DNA of 64,000 nucleotides from Pachypanchax playfairii (taxonomy: Eukaryota > Chordata > Actinopteri > Cyprinodontiformes > Aplocheilidae): NCBI GenBank assembly GCA_006937955.1, contig SSNP01000015.1:4527489-4591488 (forward strand), given 5' to 3'. The notes beneath the pieces are model-generated. The model searched no databases and was not told the DNA's origin. It saw only the letters and a program-made list of their open reading frames with translations. This document shows, piece after piece, positions 26,166 through 38,127 of this stretch; within the stretch, counting starts at the first letter, position 1, and each line of letters begins with the position of its first letter. Position numbers and translations under genes: made by a program.

Positions 26166-27787
26166 TCTAGTATAAAAACGCTCATCTCACAATTAGAAGG
26201 AAATCTTCCTTCAGTCTTGAGCCTCCCCCCTTTTAGGACGATCCTGTCAGGAAGTTGAACCCGTAACTTTCAGGGCAACAATACAGTTGGTTAGCCAACC
26301 ATTTCTGCAGGTGCCTCTGGACCACAGAGGATCCTTGGGTGCCTCACCAAAACCAAAAGCCACATCAGAATTTCAGGTTTTTTTTTTTTGGTTTTTTTTT
26401 TGCTGTTGTTCGACTGGCTTTTATTTTTTAAACTTTGTAGATATACTTCATTATTATTTGTCTTTACAAAAGTTCTTCAGACTGTGAATGATAAAAAATA
26501 ATGTCCACATAAATAAATAAATGTTGCAACTCACTGAAGTGTGTCCTCTCCTGTCTTACTCATATTTATAAAATATATTATGTATACAAGACTGTGAGGT
26601 AGGGGGTGGGTGGGGTTGGGTAGAAGTTCTATAAGGGTGTTCTTTAACCCCGCCCCTTTGGTGGCGCCACTGTTTCAGCACCCTGTGTTTCTGAACTATG
26701 CTGCAGGATGTAGGACTGGATTTAGATTTTCCAATCAAGTTGAGTTGACAAAACAAAAATTCCTTTGGTTTCATCCTGTCTGCAGCTACGTCATGTTTAT
26801 TATTTTTTGTGGGGACGTATTTAAATGATCCCACCTTTTTGGGGAGAATGAAGAACAAATTTAACATCCTTCCAAGAAAACTAGAAAAATTAGTTCAGAA
26901 TTAAAGTCTGATATGAGCTCAGACAGGCGACGTTTACATTACTAAACAACAAATACCAAGAAGAAGCAAAGCGACATGTTTGTACGATCAGATTGGTGAG
27001 TTACTTAAACAGAAATATTTATGATGAATATTAAATTCATGAGACTGGGATTAAAAATCAGTAGACAGGCATTTTATGTACTGTTGAGCCATTCACTTAC
27101 TTTCCTATTCTTCTTCCAAATGATGGAGTTAAACAGGGTCTGGAGAAACATCAATATGATGTTGTATTACAATATTTCCTCTAGCTTAATGTTACTGATG
27201 CACTTGCACTGAGTATCAATATGTTTTTATCAGACATGGAGAGCTGTGAAGGGATTTTTCTCACATTGAAACTACTGCTTTTATTTATTTATTTGGCCTA
27301 CAGCTTCACCACCGCGTCCCTTCTGGTGGTGTTTATCAGATTAATGATCGGGAGGGTGAGATTAAGTTTAAAGCTAAAGTAGAAACATGTTGGAATCATA
27401 TCTGAAACTTGGATTTCAGCACCTGTTTGTGTCCCAGTAACGAGCTTCTTTGAGCGACGTCCTTCTATCATGTTTCTGCGGTATAAAAACACTGTAAACG
27501 CACGTTTTCTCAAAACAAACTTTAAAGCCAGGAATTTCAGCCTCATTGTACCCTCCTGATTACATTTTCAAGCTCAGATTTAGGATTTGCTGACTTAGCA
27601 GACGTGAGGGTCAGAGCCAAAAGCTGGCATTTCTTATCGCGTTGCAGACCACTCGCAGTCTCCAGTTTCTCTTGTTTTTTACCATTTAATCCCTAATTCA
27701 ATACAGAAATATACAAAAGTTCTCCACGAGCCCATCGTATGGTATGACAAGGCTTTTCATCTTCCCCCTAAGTCTGTTTAAATCTAA

Positions 27788-27822
27788 TATTGCAATAAAT
27801 AAATAAATAATAAATACATAAA
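27788..27822. repeat. (AATA)n tract
   Basis: AATAAATAAATAAATAATAAATAC-type low-complexity sequence, with no coding meaning. Confidence 0.85.
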
Positions 27823-30167
27823 AATGGCAATTTCCTGAAGAAACAGCTGTGCTTATTATATATTAAAAGAAAACAGATCTGATCTTGACAGGCAAATTTC
27901 CTCTCCAATAAGCCCACCACATTCAAAGTGAAGCATCTCCATGCAAAAAAAAAAAAAAATACAACGCTAAATTATAATGCTAAATGATTCCGTTTTCTAA
28001 AGCCTATGTCATCTTTTTTAATGTCTGGCTGAAACTTTATTTTGACAGTAGAGTATATTTGGTGAAGGGACGGTGTCTATTTGCAGGTTTTATTTGTACA
28101 AACAACTAAAAGTTTGTCTTTAAAGTGTCATTCAGCTCAACTTTACTTACGAAGTTTGATCTGCATCTGCAGCTGAGTATAATATCAGCGCCTCACCACA
28201 ATAAGTCAGATACTGAACAATTTAACATACAGATCACAGTACATAACTAGAGATATATATTGTGCAATCAGCTTCTCTGATTACAGCAATTAAAAGCTGC
28301 ATATATTTTTTTTTCTTTTTAGCAATCAAATACTTTATGATGCATGAACTCAACAACATGTATATTGTTCACCAAATCCTGGAAACGCTGTGCAAGCTTG
28401 TGGAACTTCGAGAAACACTCCAAGTGAGCTAATAATTTTGCTCTTGTTTATATTCAAACAATGTGAAGAGCCCCAGCCAGACAGACTGGCTCAGTAAACA
28501 AAGACAACAGCACATTTTCTCATTACCAGGATGCGTGAGGGAGGCCAAGGCATAGAAATTAGCAAGCAAAACTGCAAGGAAAGCAAACCAACCAGGTCAT
28601 CCGCAGCGTTTGGCACCCACTGATTTTAATTTCAATATTACCGTACAAACAAGGAGAGAAGGGGCGGATTATATGATAAACACATGCTTTCCTCTCTCCC
28701 CCCACTGGCAACAGATAGCGGTGTGTGCATTAGTGACAGATCTGGTTACTTGTGAAAACTCGGTTCGAGGTGAGGCATTAGAGCTGTTGTAAAATAAAGC
28801 CATATCCTATTGTTTGCCAGTTGTTTGAGGCAGGTCTGTACACAATAAGAGGGGCAAGGCCTCGAGGAAAGGAAACAGCGATGTGTGTTTTCGCACCTGC
28901 TTATCCTCACACACCCCCAGGAAAAACCCACAAACCTTTACTTAGATCATGTCAATATGCAACTCAAACCATCGTGACACACTTACAGTTATTTCCTCTT
29001 GCCTCCTTTTAATTGCAAAAACACCCTGAAGGATTTAGGCTTCAATTGCACAGCTACTTGTACCAGCCAAATAATAAAGCAAGCTCAAAAAAAAAAACAA
29101 CCCTTCTCAACATTTTACACTATCAAAGTCTTTTCATTTGATGCTGTTGTTAATATCCTGCCAAGCGTCTCTGCATAGCAATGTTGTAGATCCAGCAAAG
29201 CTATACCTGACTGAGATTAACTGCTAAGCACTGCACAAGGAATACAAGGATAATATGCACTCATCTAAGATCACGCTCAGAGCGAAGCAACAGGATTCCA
29301 CTTCTCACCCCTCGCTGATTCAATATTGCCCCACAGATACGACAGCAAATAGGCTTCTTTGGCGCAGCTTCCAACATGGTGGAAGTGGAGACACTTTTTG
29401 TTTCAAACAAGAAGAATACAGCAACCGCGCTCACAGTAATTGCTTTAACTATTGAACAACGCAGCCTGGAAGCCTGTAGTTTAGCATCTGGTTTCATTTT
29501 TCAAGCAAACTCATAAGTTTAACCTTATGAATATCAAAGGACCAGATCTTGCTTTTGAAATTTTGCTTAGAATAATCTCCTTGTCAGTAGATCAGAGAGA
29601 AAAAAAATATTGTGATGAGCTAAAACTAGCCCATGATGCTGTTGTTCTCTACTGAACCTGATGTGAACAACACGGGCCAATTTTCAAACTTTCACGCCAA
29701 TTTTTTTTTGTCCACGTGTCATTAACGGTTCTCCTTTGAACACATGTCAAGGTGTTTGAGAGGAGTCGGTTTAAAGTCATATCATATCTTCTTAGATAAG
29801 CCAAGCTGACATTTATCCCCATCACAGATCACACTATAAACTACAGCTGAGTGAAAGTGTGGCGCGCAGAGCACAGTGCTATTACAGAGGCAGACACCCA
29901 CCGCATCATTTATCCTGCCCATAAATCAGCCCTCTGCTCTGCTGCACTACCTGCTCCTCCTGTCCCAGCAGATCTCACTGATGTATCATTAAATCTCATA
30001 TACCCCCACTAAAATAACCTCTACTGAGCCAATGTGCTCCTAATGAGTCAAAAGAACAATGCTGGACCTTCTCTTACCCCAGTAAGATGATTCTTTTTGT
30101 TAGAATGGGAATTAGACGTGTTTTATGCCTCATTTTTAACTATTTAGCACAAAACATATCCTCTCTA

Positions 30168-30170
<3 letters not shown>

Positions 30171-30242
<72 letters not shown>
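30171..30242. repeat. (TA)n microsatellite, about 36 units
   Basis: An uninterrupted TA tract of about 72 bp, the longest simple repeat in the window. Tracts of this length are usually highly length-variable between individuals and are a known trouble spot in assembly. Confidence 0.97.
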
Positions 30243-30245
<3 letters not shown>

Positions 30246-31889
30246 AAACTATATAAAGTAGGGCTTCCCAAATTGCAGATTGCAAACTCTTATCTGATGG
30301 CAGATCAGTTGGTGAAAATCAATACATTAAATTTACGGTAGTTTTTTAAGCTGATATTCTAGCATTTACAGTAATTTCTGTGAGTGTTATTAGGTTTTAA
30401 GATAATTCTAACATTAAAACCCACAAAGCAGGGAAAGTCAGTCAATAAGATGCCGGAATGTCGATGGGTGGTCAGGAACAGAAGCTCAGTGAGTCACTTG
30501 TCCGTATGGTGCAGAGGTGCAGCTCGGGTCATCGTCTCAGGGGAGCACGAGTGGTGAGCAACGAGAGACTGAGAAGTGTGATGACGGAGTGGAGGTGGTA
30601 AAAAGCTGTCAGCACTATGGTGAACGAGTAAAAAATACTTTTATTGAGAAGTTGGGACGAAAAAGGGGTTAATTTTGATTCAAAACTGTGAACTTTGAAA
30701 TAAGGTGATAGAAGAGCTTCAATAATAGGAAAAACTAGAGTTGAACGTCTGTTTCTTTACATAAATTCAGCATAAAAAGAACATTTTGAATTCTACTCAA
30801 CTCTCGTCCATGCATTTCATTTTTCTCTCCTTGACTGCTCAAGCCCCGCCGATTATTTCTTCACTTTCCCCTACTCTGTCTCTTCCTGCCTCCACTTTGA
30901 AGAGCGGCACTGTGTTTGTTTGAGAGACTCTTGCATCACACCTGTTTGTTTAAGCTGCAAATGACGCCTGAGACAAAGCGTGCCTGTCTCGGTAGACTGC
31001 CCGGATATAGCCAATGGTTGCCAACAACACAGGACTCCCTCTACCTCTCGCCCTTTTTCTTCATTCTCCCTCGCACGCTCTGCCGTTTTCTCTCATGCTA
31101 TCTAACAAGGGAAATACAGAATATTGAGCCGCAGTAATAATTCCTACAAGCTCAGCACAGCACTAAATACTCCCAAAGCTCCTCAGCTTAGTCCCATGGA
31201 CAACGTGGTGAAAACATCCTGACTCGTTTACCTTCGACTTATCAACCTAATAATACCAGAAACCCATCATGAGCATTACCAGACAAATATCATATCAAGT
31301 CAGTAATTTCCAGATGGTGTATTATCATCAATGAATAAGGTACCGGCAGGAATCCAACTAAATATGGATCAGTGGGCATTGCAATAATCTACTGTGAAAA
31401 ATCTTTACTTAAAGTCATTTATGTACCCCTGCCTTAGCCAGCTCCTTTAGAGCCTTTATTATATACTCTACGATAACCAACTGAGAGGTGGATTGTATTT
31501 ACAACAGCACTTTCAAACAAATGGCAGTTCTGATTTTACTCTCACAATAGGTCACGGATCAAAGCCCTGCTATCAGCAGTCAACATTATTCTCTGGAACA
31601 GACCTGAGAAGAATCACTCCATACCCTCTGCATGCATCAGTTCATAGGGAAATTTCAGACTGCACACACATAAAATCACCGCACACGGGCATGAAAATAC
31701 ACCATGTGTGGCCAAAAAGGGAGGTGCAAAGGTTAGAGTCAATGATACACATTCAAATTACTTTATGTATTAGAACTTTGAACTAATCTGGCCCTTATCC
31801 AGTCTTAAAATTAAGAGAATAAAACTTGAGATGAACAACACATTTCACTTAGCCACCATTTAGTAAAAAAAACGTTGTCAAAATGTAAA

Positions 31890-33020
31890 ATTGTGTCCAC
31901 ATCAGGCCTGAGTAGCTGTACTCGTCTGAGAAATCCTCAGTCACATTTGTTGTAAATATATTTTGGCCCACTCTTCTTTAAAGAGTAGCTTTATTTCACT
32001 GATGTTTGCAGGAATTTGTTTATGCAAAGCTTTAAAGAAGATTGCCACAGAATTTCAGTCAGGTTGAGATTTAAATTTTGACTGGGCCATTGCAACACCT
32101 TGTTTGTTCCCTTTCAGCTGCATTGCTTTGGATTTTACTGCTGGGTTTGGGATTATTGTCCTGTTACATGGCCCAATCTGGCCAGAGTTTCAGCTGTCAG
32201 ACAGGTGGCCTCATATTTGACCCCCAGAGAGTGTATGGTTGACTCAACAGGCTTTAGAAAACAGTCACAAAGATAAATCACTCAAAGATCGACTGATCTC
32301 AACTCATATACATCATGGAACAAGCAAGTGACAACAATTCTAGTGGTTAGAATGGAGCAATGCTTGTGTCTCCCATCTTCACACCTACTCACCAACTCAG
32401 CTCTGTGACTACCTCCACTGGCAGTTCAGAGGTGCAACAAAAACAGGGGGCTTTTATACCCATGCAGCCTTCATTGTTTCACAGTTTACACTTATGTGTA
32501 ACCAGGCTTGACAGTAAAAGGGGTTCATGACTACAAGGTTTCCAGCTCCTGAGCCTCCAAAAGGAGCCCCAATCATCATACCTCCACCAACGCGTTCAGC
32601 ATTACAGCTGTCACCTTGTGCATTACAGCCAAACTTTCCATTATAATATTATCTGTCCAACAACTGTTCTCAAAGTTCTGTCCTTTGTTGGAATATAATT
32701 TAATCCTGCTGTCATGTTTATTTTAGATTGACAGACTCTCGTCTAACAAACAAGCTCTATATGTTTAATCTCTTTTTGTTTTGGATTGTACAGTCATGAC
32801 CTTTGCAGTTTTTGTAAGCAGAGCCTATTGTCAAGTCAATGAACGTGCCAACTGACTCATGTTGAGTCTGAGATGGACCCCCTGGGGGTTTTACCATTTA
32901 TCTGACCTCAGGGTGAACTTCTGAGGACCAGCTTCTGACTGAATGTTTTGCTCATCTCAACAATCTTTTATTGCACAATAATAGATTCAAACTGTATAAA
33001 AAAGGATTTGCACCGGGCCA
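31890..33020 (-). mobile_element. Decayed Tc1/mariner-type DNA transposon with an internal insertion
   Basis: The plus strand matches the complement of a second, different Tc1-like family common in fishes. Landmarks are CCTGAGTAGCTGTACTCGTC near 31906, TTTTGGCCCACTCTTCTTTA near 31961, GACTGGGCCATTGCAACACC near 32080, ATTGTCCTGTTACATGGCCCA near 32155, CATCATACCTCCACC near 32575, and ACCTCAGGGTGAACTT near 32906. The coding direction is minus. Colinear similarity stops near 32248 and resumes near 32522, so about 270 bp of unrelated sequence sits inside. The reading frame is destroyed by indels and no intact terminal repeats were identified. The exact ends are uncertain by tens of bases. Confidence 0.82.
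32249..32522. other. Insertion interrupting the Tc1-like element
   Basis: The host element reads ...GTTGACTCAA up to about 32248 and continues CATGACTACAAGG from about 32528. The roughly 270 bases between do not resemble the Tc1 family. I could not assign the insert to a known repeat class, and its termini show only a weak CAGGCTT repeat (near 32249 and 32504). It must be younger than the host element's insertion. Confidence 0.5.
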
Positions 33021-36000
33021 TCTCTTATCATAATTCTTTTCCATGAAAGCAGAAAGGGTCGACTTTTTTCACACTGCTTCTTCATTTTAGTTTAGTTTTT
33101 GGCAGATAAATAATAAATGACAATATCACTGTCCTTATATGTAAAGCTCAGGAACTGAAAGAGGACTTGCTTTCTTTTCCACACAAATATATCCAACAAC
33201 CAAGGACGACCAGTGTAAATATGTGATAATGATCCTGCTGAATAATTCTGAGTCTATCATATTACTGATCAAACAACCAGTTTGAAACAGAACACACGAT
33301 CTGCAGGAACCTACCAACATTCATGTCTTCTTTCTTTTCCATTTTCTTCCTGTCTTTGCAGTTTATTTTCTCCTTTTCTTTATTCTTGTTTGTTATTTCT
33401 GTGGGCTTTTTTTTTTGGCGGAAACACATACCCTTCAGCTTTGTGTCTACCTGACAGGAGTGGAATTGAGGTAAGATGTGTACCCCTGAGGGAATCCATT
33501 TCTTCATTGCTTGTGTGAAATTTTATCTAAATATTTTGCCATTTGCCTCCACAGATGGACAAACACACACTGAAAACCTGGAGGTTTCGTCTACCAGTTT
33601 ATTGCTAAGGTGACCTACAAATAGAAACAGAAAACGCGAGTCCTAATAGCTCGAGCCTAAATTCAAATGTGTTTCAAGCACTGCTGAAAGATTGTGCTCA
33701 TTTTTCAAAAAATGTGACGGCTGATCCCAAACAAATTTGCTCTGTTCGCATCAATATTCATCTAGAACATTTACTCTTATACCGATAGTAAACATAAGTG
33801 TAAATAACACTTGCAGCTTAAACATTTTAAATAACCAACTGTTCCCTTGTTGCTTGACATTTAGTGGCGAGGCACGTTGAAACATTAAAACAGCACTTTA
33901 AAAGATCCATCTCACAGCCATAGATGCCAGGAATAACTCCACTTCCAATGAGTTGAAGGATTCTTATCCAACTACATCCTTCTAACTAGCATTGCTAATG
34001 TAAACGTTCAGACTAAACATCCTAATTCACACACAAACCTGCCCTCTGCCTAAACAACCACCATTTGCACAGATACATAAATCAGTCACAAACTACCCCC
34101 GGGTACCTTCCCACACTCCCATCGACTCTCCTTTTCATCATTCTGCTACTTACATGCAGCTCTCGTGTGACTTCCAGATGTGAGTTACTCCTCTTCAAAA
34201 ACAAGCTTATTAACTTTAACTTAATATAATATAAACATGAGATGTTGTCAGTGATTTTTAATGGAACAATCATGTCTGCATTGCTCAGTCCACTTGATGT
34301 AAATATGACACTCAATCCCCCAAGATATGTATGTTCGAGAACACCCTCTGGAGAGCGTGTTAAGCGTGGTTTCAGTTCCTTCAATCTTGTTAGTGCTTCA
34401 AGAACATAATGGAAAGACAGGTACACGGCTGCAACTCTGACCACCACCTGCCGTCCACAACCCGGCCTTTTCTCCACTTCCTTACATCCTCTGTGCTGCT
34501 AGAAAAAAACTTTACCTCTCTTCCTCTTCAGTGCTTTCCTCCTCCTCATGTCACAAGAGCAACCCCCCCTTCACTCTCTCTGTGAGCCTGAGGGAAAGGA
34601 TACCTGCAATGAAGGGTCAGTAAAATGGCAAAAAAGTCAAATGACCCTCATGGCTGTTACTCAGCAGGGTGCTGGCATTTAGCCCCAGCCCCCATCTTTA
34701 TATCAGGGCCCCCCAAACATGCCCGAGAGCCAATACGAAATCCTTGTCCTTGCTTTCTCAGCTGCGTCCCACTTCCCAAGTTATGAAAACAATATTCCAC
34801 AAACAAGAAAAAGAGAACTTCCTGTCCTTTTGTCTGTTCTGCAGACCACTGGGGCTGTTTATTTCTCTCTGTTACATGATTCTGGCATTGACACTCAGGC
34901 TTGTTCTAAAGCAGAAACATATCCTTTGTTTTATCTGCATTAAGCTGGAAAATGTAAAGCTCCCCATCCCAGTTCCTTATTCTAAGAGATAAATTGAACT
35001 AAAACTGGGCATGCAGTTTAGATGTAGGTCATGGTTTCATTCTGCCTAGATTTCCTTAATGCACCCATCTTCCACCTGCTGCTGTTTGCTTTTCTATATC
35101 TGGGTAAGATTTCCTCCAAGGTTTTAAATGGGTCACATTCTGACAAAAGATGTCAGATGTTCTGCTTACACAAAAGCTTAATCCCAACTACTTTAGTAGT
35201 GATTATCATTTTATTTCATCTGCAGGAAGCTGAATTAGTGCATCATTCTGAGCACCTGTAAACATTGTGTAAGTCTGTGTATCCTTACAACACCCAGTTA
35301 GTTACCTGTTGGTTGACAACAGTACTTTTCCCTTGCTGGTTCTCTTTATTATTTTAGTTTCATTGCCTCTTCAGATGGAAATTAGGCAATTTTTTGAACA
35401 ATGTTTGTTGTTTTACCATGTCTGGGTTAAAAACGGTCTTCCTGGGCTTTCTGACTTACATTTGGGACCAAGAAAAGCTGCTAGTGCTCTGAACAAGATT
35501 GACATTTCTATCTGTCAGTAAACACTTAGAACTCATTGCTAACTTTTAGCCCTGACCTTTACACATTAGGAACCATTATCAGTTTTAGAAAGACACTTCC
35601 TGTTAATTAAACGTCTACATTACCAGCAAATTTGATTTACATTGCTATTTTTATCAAATTATATGGGTTCTTGCCAGTGCAGTTAGCACTAGCTGTTAGT
35701 TGTAGCACTTCGGTATACCATGTAGCACTTCTAATTTGAATTTCATAATATTTCTGCAGACAGATCAAATTGAGTTGGGTTGCAAAAGTTTGTAAAAAAA
35801 AAAGCATGAACCACTATTTTTTAGACTGGAATTATTTGAAGGTGGTAGAAATCCACAATGTGGCCATTATCTTACAGATTTGTTCAAATCTAATCTCTAC
35901 TTCTACAAACTGAAGCTGCTCATAGAGATATGTACAGCAGGTAAGATGTTAACTGTTCATAATTTATCAAAAAAAATCTACTCGAAAAGATATGAACTGT

Positions 36001-37999
36001 CTTTAATTTGTGTCAAAAAAGCTACATCCACAAAAACAAACTCAAAATGTTAACTAGTCATGATTCAGTCCAGCTTCATAAGATGTTGACTGAATGGCAT
36101 TAAAGACTCGCACTCAGAAACATACTCTGTGAGGAAGTTTTGAGAGACAGAATCAAAGTGCTTTTGTTCTACTGTACGAGCATCTGAGCTCAATTAATTG
36201 GCTGATGCAGAATAACCGGGGATAAATATTGTCAAATATAACAATGCCATCTATAACTGATGGCATGTTGTTGTCAGTGTTGTGTAATTTCATGCGACTG
36301 CTCTGAGGCTTTAAATTCCAACAAAAAGCCTGAGTGTAAAATGTAACGAGTTAAAGATCCGCTGAGCACTCGCATGTTGACAATGTCACGATAGACAGAG
36401 TTCAATTTATTAAGCGTTCAGTGTAAATTAACTTCCCTTATTGACAGATATCATAAAAGTGTGTCGCTAAGGACATTTTTGGATTTGGACATGAATGGAT
36501 AAACTGTTTGAATTATAATTGAAGTGTGATGATTTCAAAGCTCATTAGGTCCTTATTATACAATATAAAGCTGAACACAAAGTCTTCTGCTGTTACATAA
36601 TGGCGCAAACCACTGCAATTACTCAGAAAGATCTGCATTTTCTCCTGCACTGCAAATCCTCATTTAAAGCAGATCTTTAAAACCAAATTAAAACTAAATG
36701 GAAAATATTCCTGATGATTCCCTTTAAAGAAACCAAACAACTATTTCACAGTCAGAACCACCAGATCTTAATTAAATCTCTTGCATGGTGAGAGTTTGAG
36801 TGGACTTTAACATACCTGTCAATAAAAATGAACTACATTATCATGCAATGAAAGAAAAAAAAATCATGGTTGTCTATGTTTTATTAAAGCAGCACAAGAT
36901 GGCAAGAATGCAAATCAGAGACATCTTGATGCCATTAAAACCAAACTTGCACTACAATCATGCATCCGTTCAAAATTTGCATATTCAATGTAATCAGTGA
37001 TCGCCTTAGTGTTCGACACACCTGTTGCAGTAATGCAGTGTTGTGGTGTACATTCATCCAACGTAAATCTCTTCTCGCAGAAGATTTATAGTTCTTCTGC
37101 TTTCATTTACTGCTTCTTCAGATTCCAGCACTGCAAAATGCAGCAACCTCACGAAAACAGGGGAGTTTCGTGCTTATGATCTTGCTCAAGGAGGTGCTAA
37201 CTTCACTGTCTTGTGGAGTTCTCAGCGACAGAGAGAGAAAGACTCAGAGTGAAGAAGCTGGTGGCAAGCTCATCGATCAAAGCCTGGGAAATGTCAGGCG
37301 GCAAGTACAAGGCTGAGTTTTTATGCAGCCCTCACATTTACTAAAGCAATACCTCACAGGACGCAGCTACAAGTAAGAATGTGTTATTTGTTACAAGCAA
37401 AGTTTAAAAAAATCATTAAAGAATGAGGGGAGTAACTGAGCTCTAACACTGCTCAGTTCTGTCCAATATAATCAACATTTGCGATGTGTCCTTTATACCC
37501 TCAACCCTGCACAGAAATCTGTTAATGGTTTCATTTCTGGTGGTGGTTCACAATCAGCTACGGAAGCTGTGAAAATAAAGAGGGTCTGGAAACTCAGCAG
37601 GAGCTACAACTGTGAAAATGTATTTATCTTTACCGTGATGAGGTACCGTGCAGTCAGGATGACGACCCACATGACCCAGACGAACATGGCTGGATTGCAG
37701 TAAATTTGAAATCCTGCTTCAGGCTGAAGGCATTCACACTCTTAGTGCTCGTCATATGGGCTGTTTCATGATATTTTGTGGGTCTTCGTGATGCTCTCCA
37801 GCCCTCTCATCAGCATCCCACGATGATCCTACCATGTCGCATCACACATCCAGTGCCCCATCCTAGCAAGGCTCACGCAGCCTGCCTGCAGATGGAGCTA
37901 CATAAGATCACAAAGTGGTAGCACAACGTTGATGGCGTGATCGCCTCTGCCTGAAGCCATTGTAGCTTTTCTGTTTTAGCATCTAGCTTTTAACACAAC
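33021..37999. other. Intronic sequence, no gene
   Basis: A pyrimidine-rich stretch at 33330-33415 is followed by unique sequence. A 131-codon minus-strand frame at 34082-34477 has no recognised domain. The candidate conserved block at 36.19-36.66 kb is the most notable content. Confidence 0.55.
36190..36660. promoter_or_regulatory. Candidate conserved intronic block
   Basis: About 470 bp free of simple repeats and transposon similarity, with many AT-rich factor-like motifs such as CAATTAATTGG (36192), TTGACAATGTC (36377) and ATTATAATTG (36512). The even, complex composition differs from the poly(A)- and poly(T)-rich intron around it. No reading frame is supported. Confidence 0.3.
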
Positions 38000-38127
38000 C
38001 ACTTTGCTCTTCTGCTCTACTTTGTGTTTTTATTGTTTCTTCTCCTGGTTTTATCACCCGTAAAGCACTTCAGTCAGCTGAGGTTGTTTTAAATGTGCAA
38101 TATAAATAAGGTTTGACTTGACTTGAG
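38000..38127 (+). mobile_element. LINE 3' end with TTGAC-type tail
   Basis: The segment runs GTAAAGCACTTCAGTCAGC, GTTTTAAATGTGCAATATAA and ATAAGGTTTGACTTGACTTG. This is the typical 3' terminus of fish LINEs of the L2/CR1/Rex1 kind, in which a short repeated tail replaces poly(A). The 5' limit is unclear. No reverse-transcriptase motif is readable in the 300 bases before it. Confidence 0.6.

Larger units (their letters stand above)
23659..31889. other. Intronic sequence, no gene
   Basis: Unique, AT-rich sequence with the possible SINE fragment at 26.1 kb, AATA tracts at 27.8 kb, poly(A) near 27945 and the TA microsatellite at 30.2 kb. A 121-codon frame at 24398-24763 has no family resemblance and no coding support. 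Confidence 0.55.

Noticed and set aside
33420..33475. Possible small plus-strand exon ending in GAG before GTAAGATG, after a pyrimidine-rich stretch
   Set aside because: It is on the strand opposite to the Musashi gene, has no other exon to join, and the peptide is not recognisable.
34082..34477. 131-codon minus-strand frame
   Set aside because: No recognised family and no acceptor or donor giving an in-frame exon. Its length is compatible with chance.
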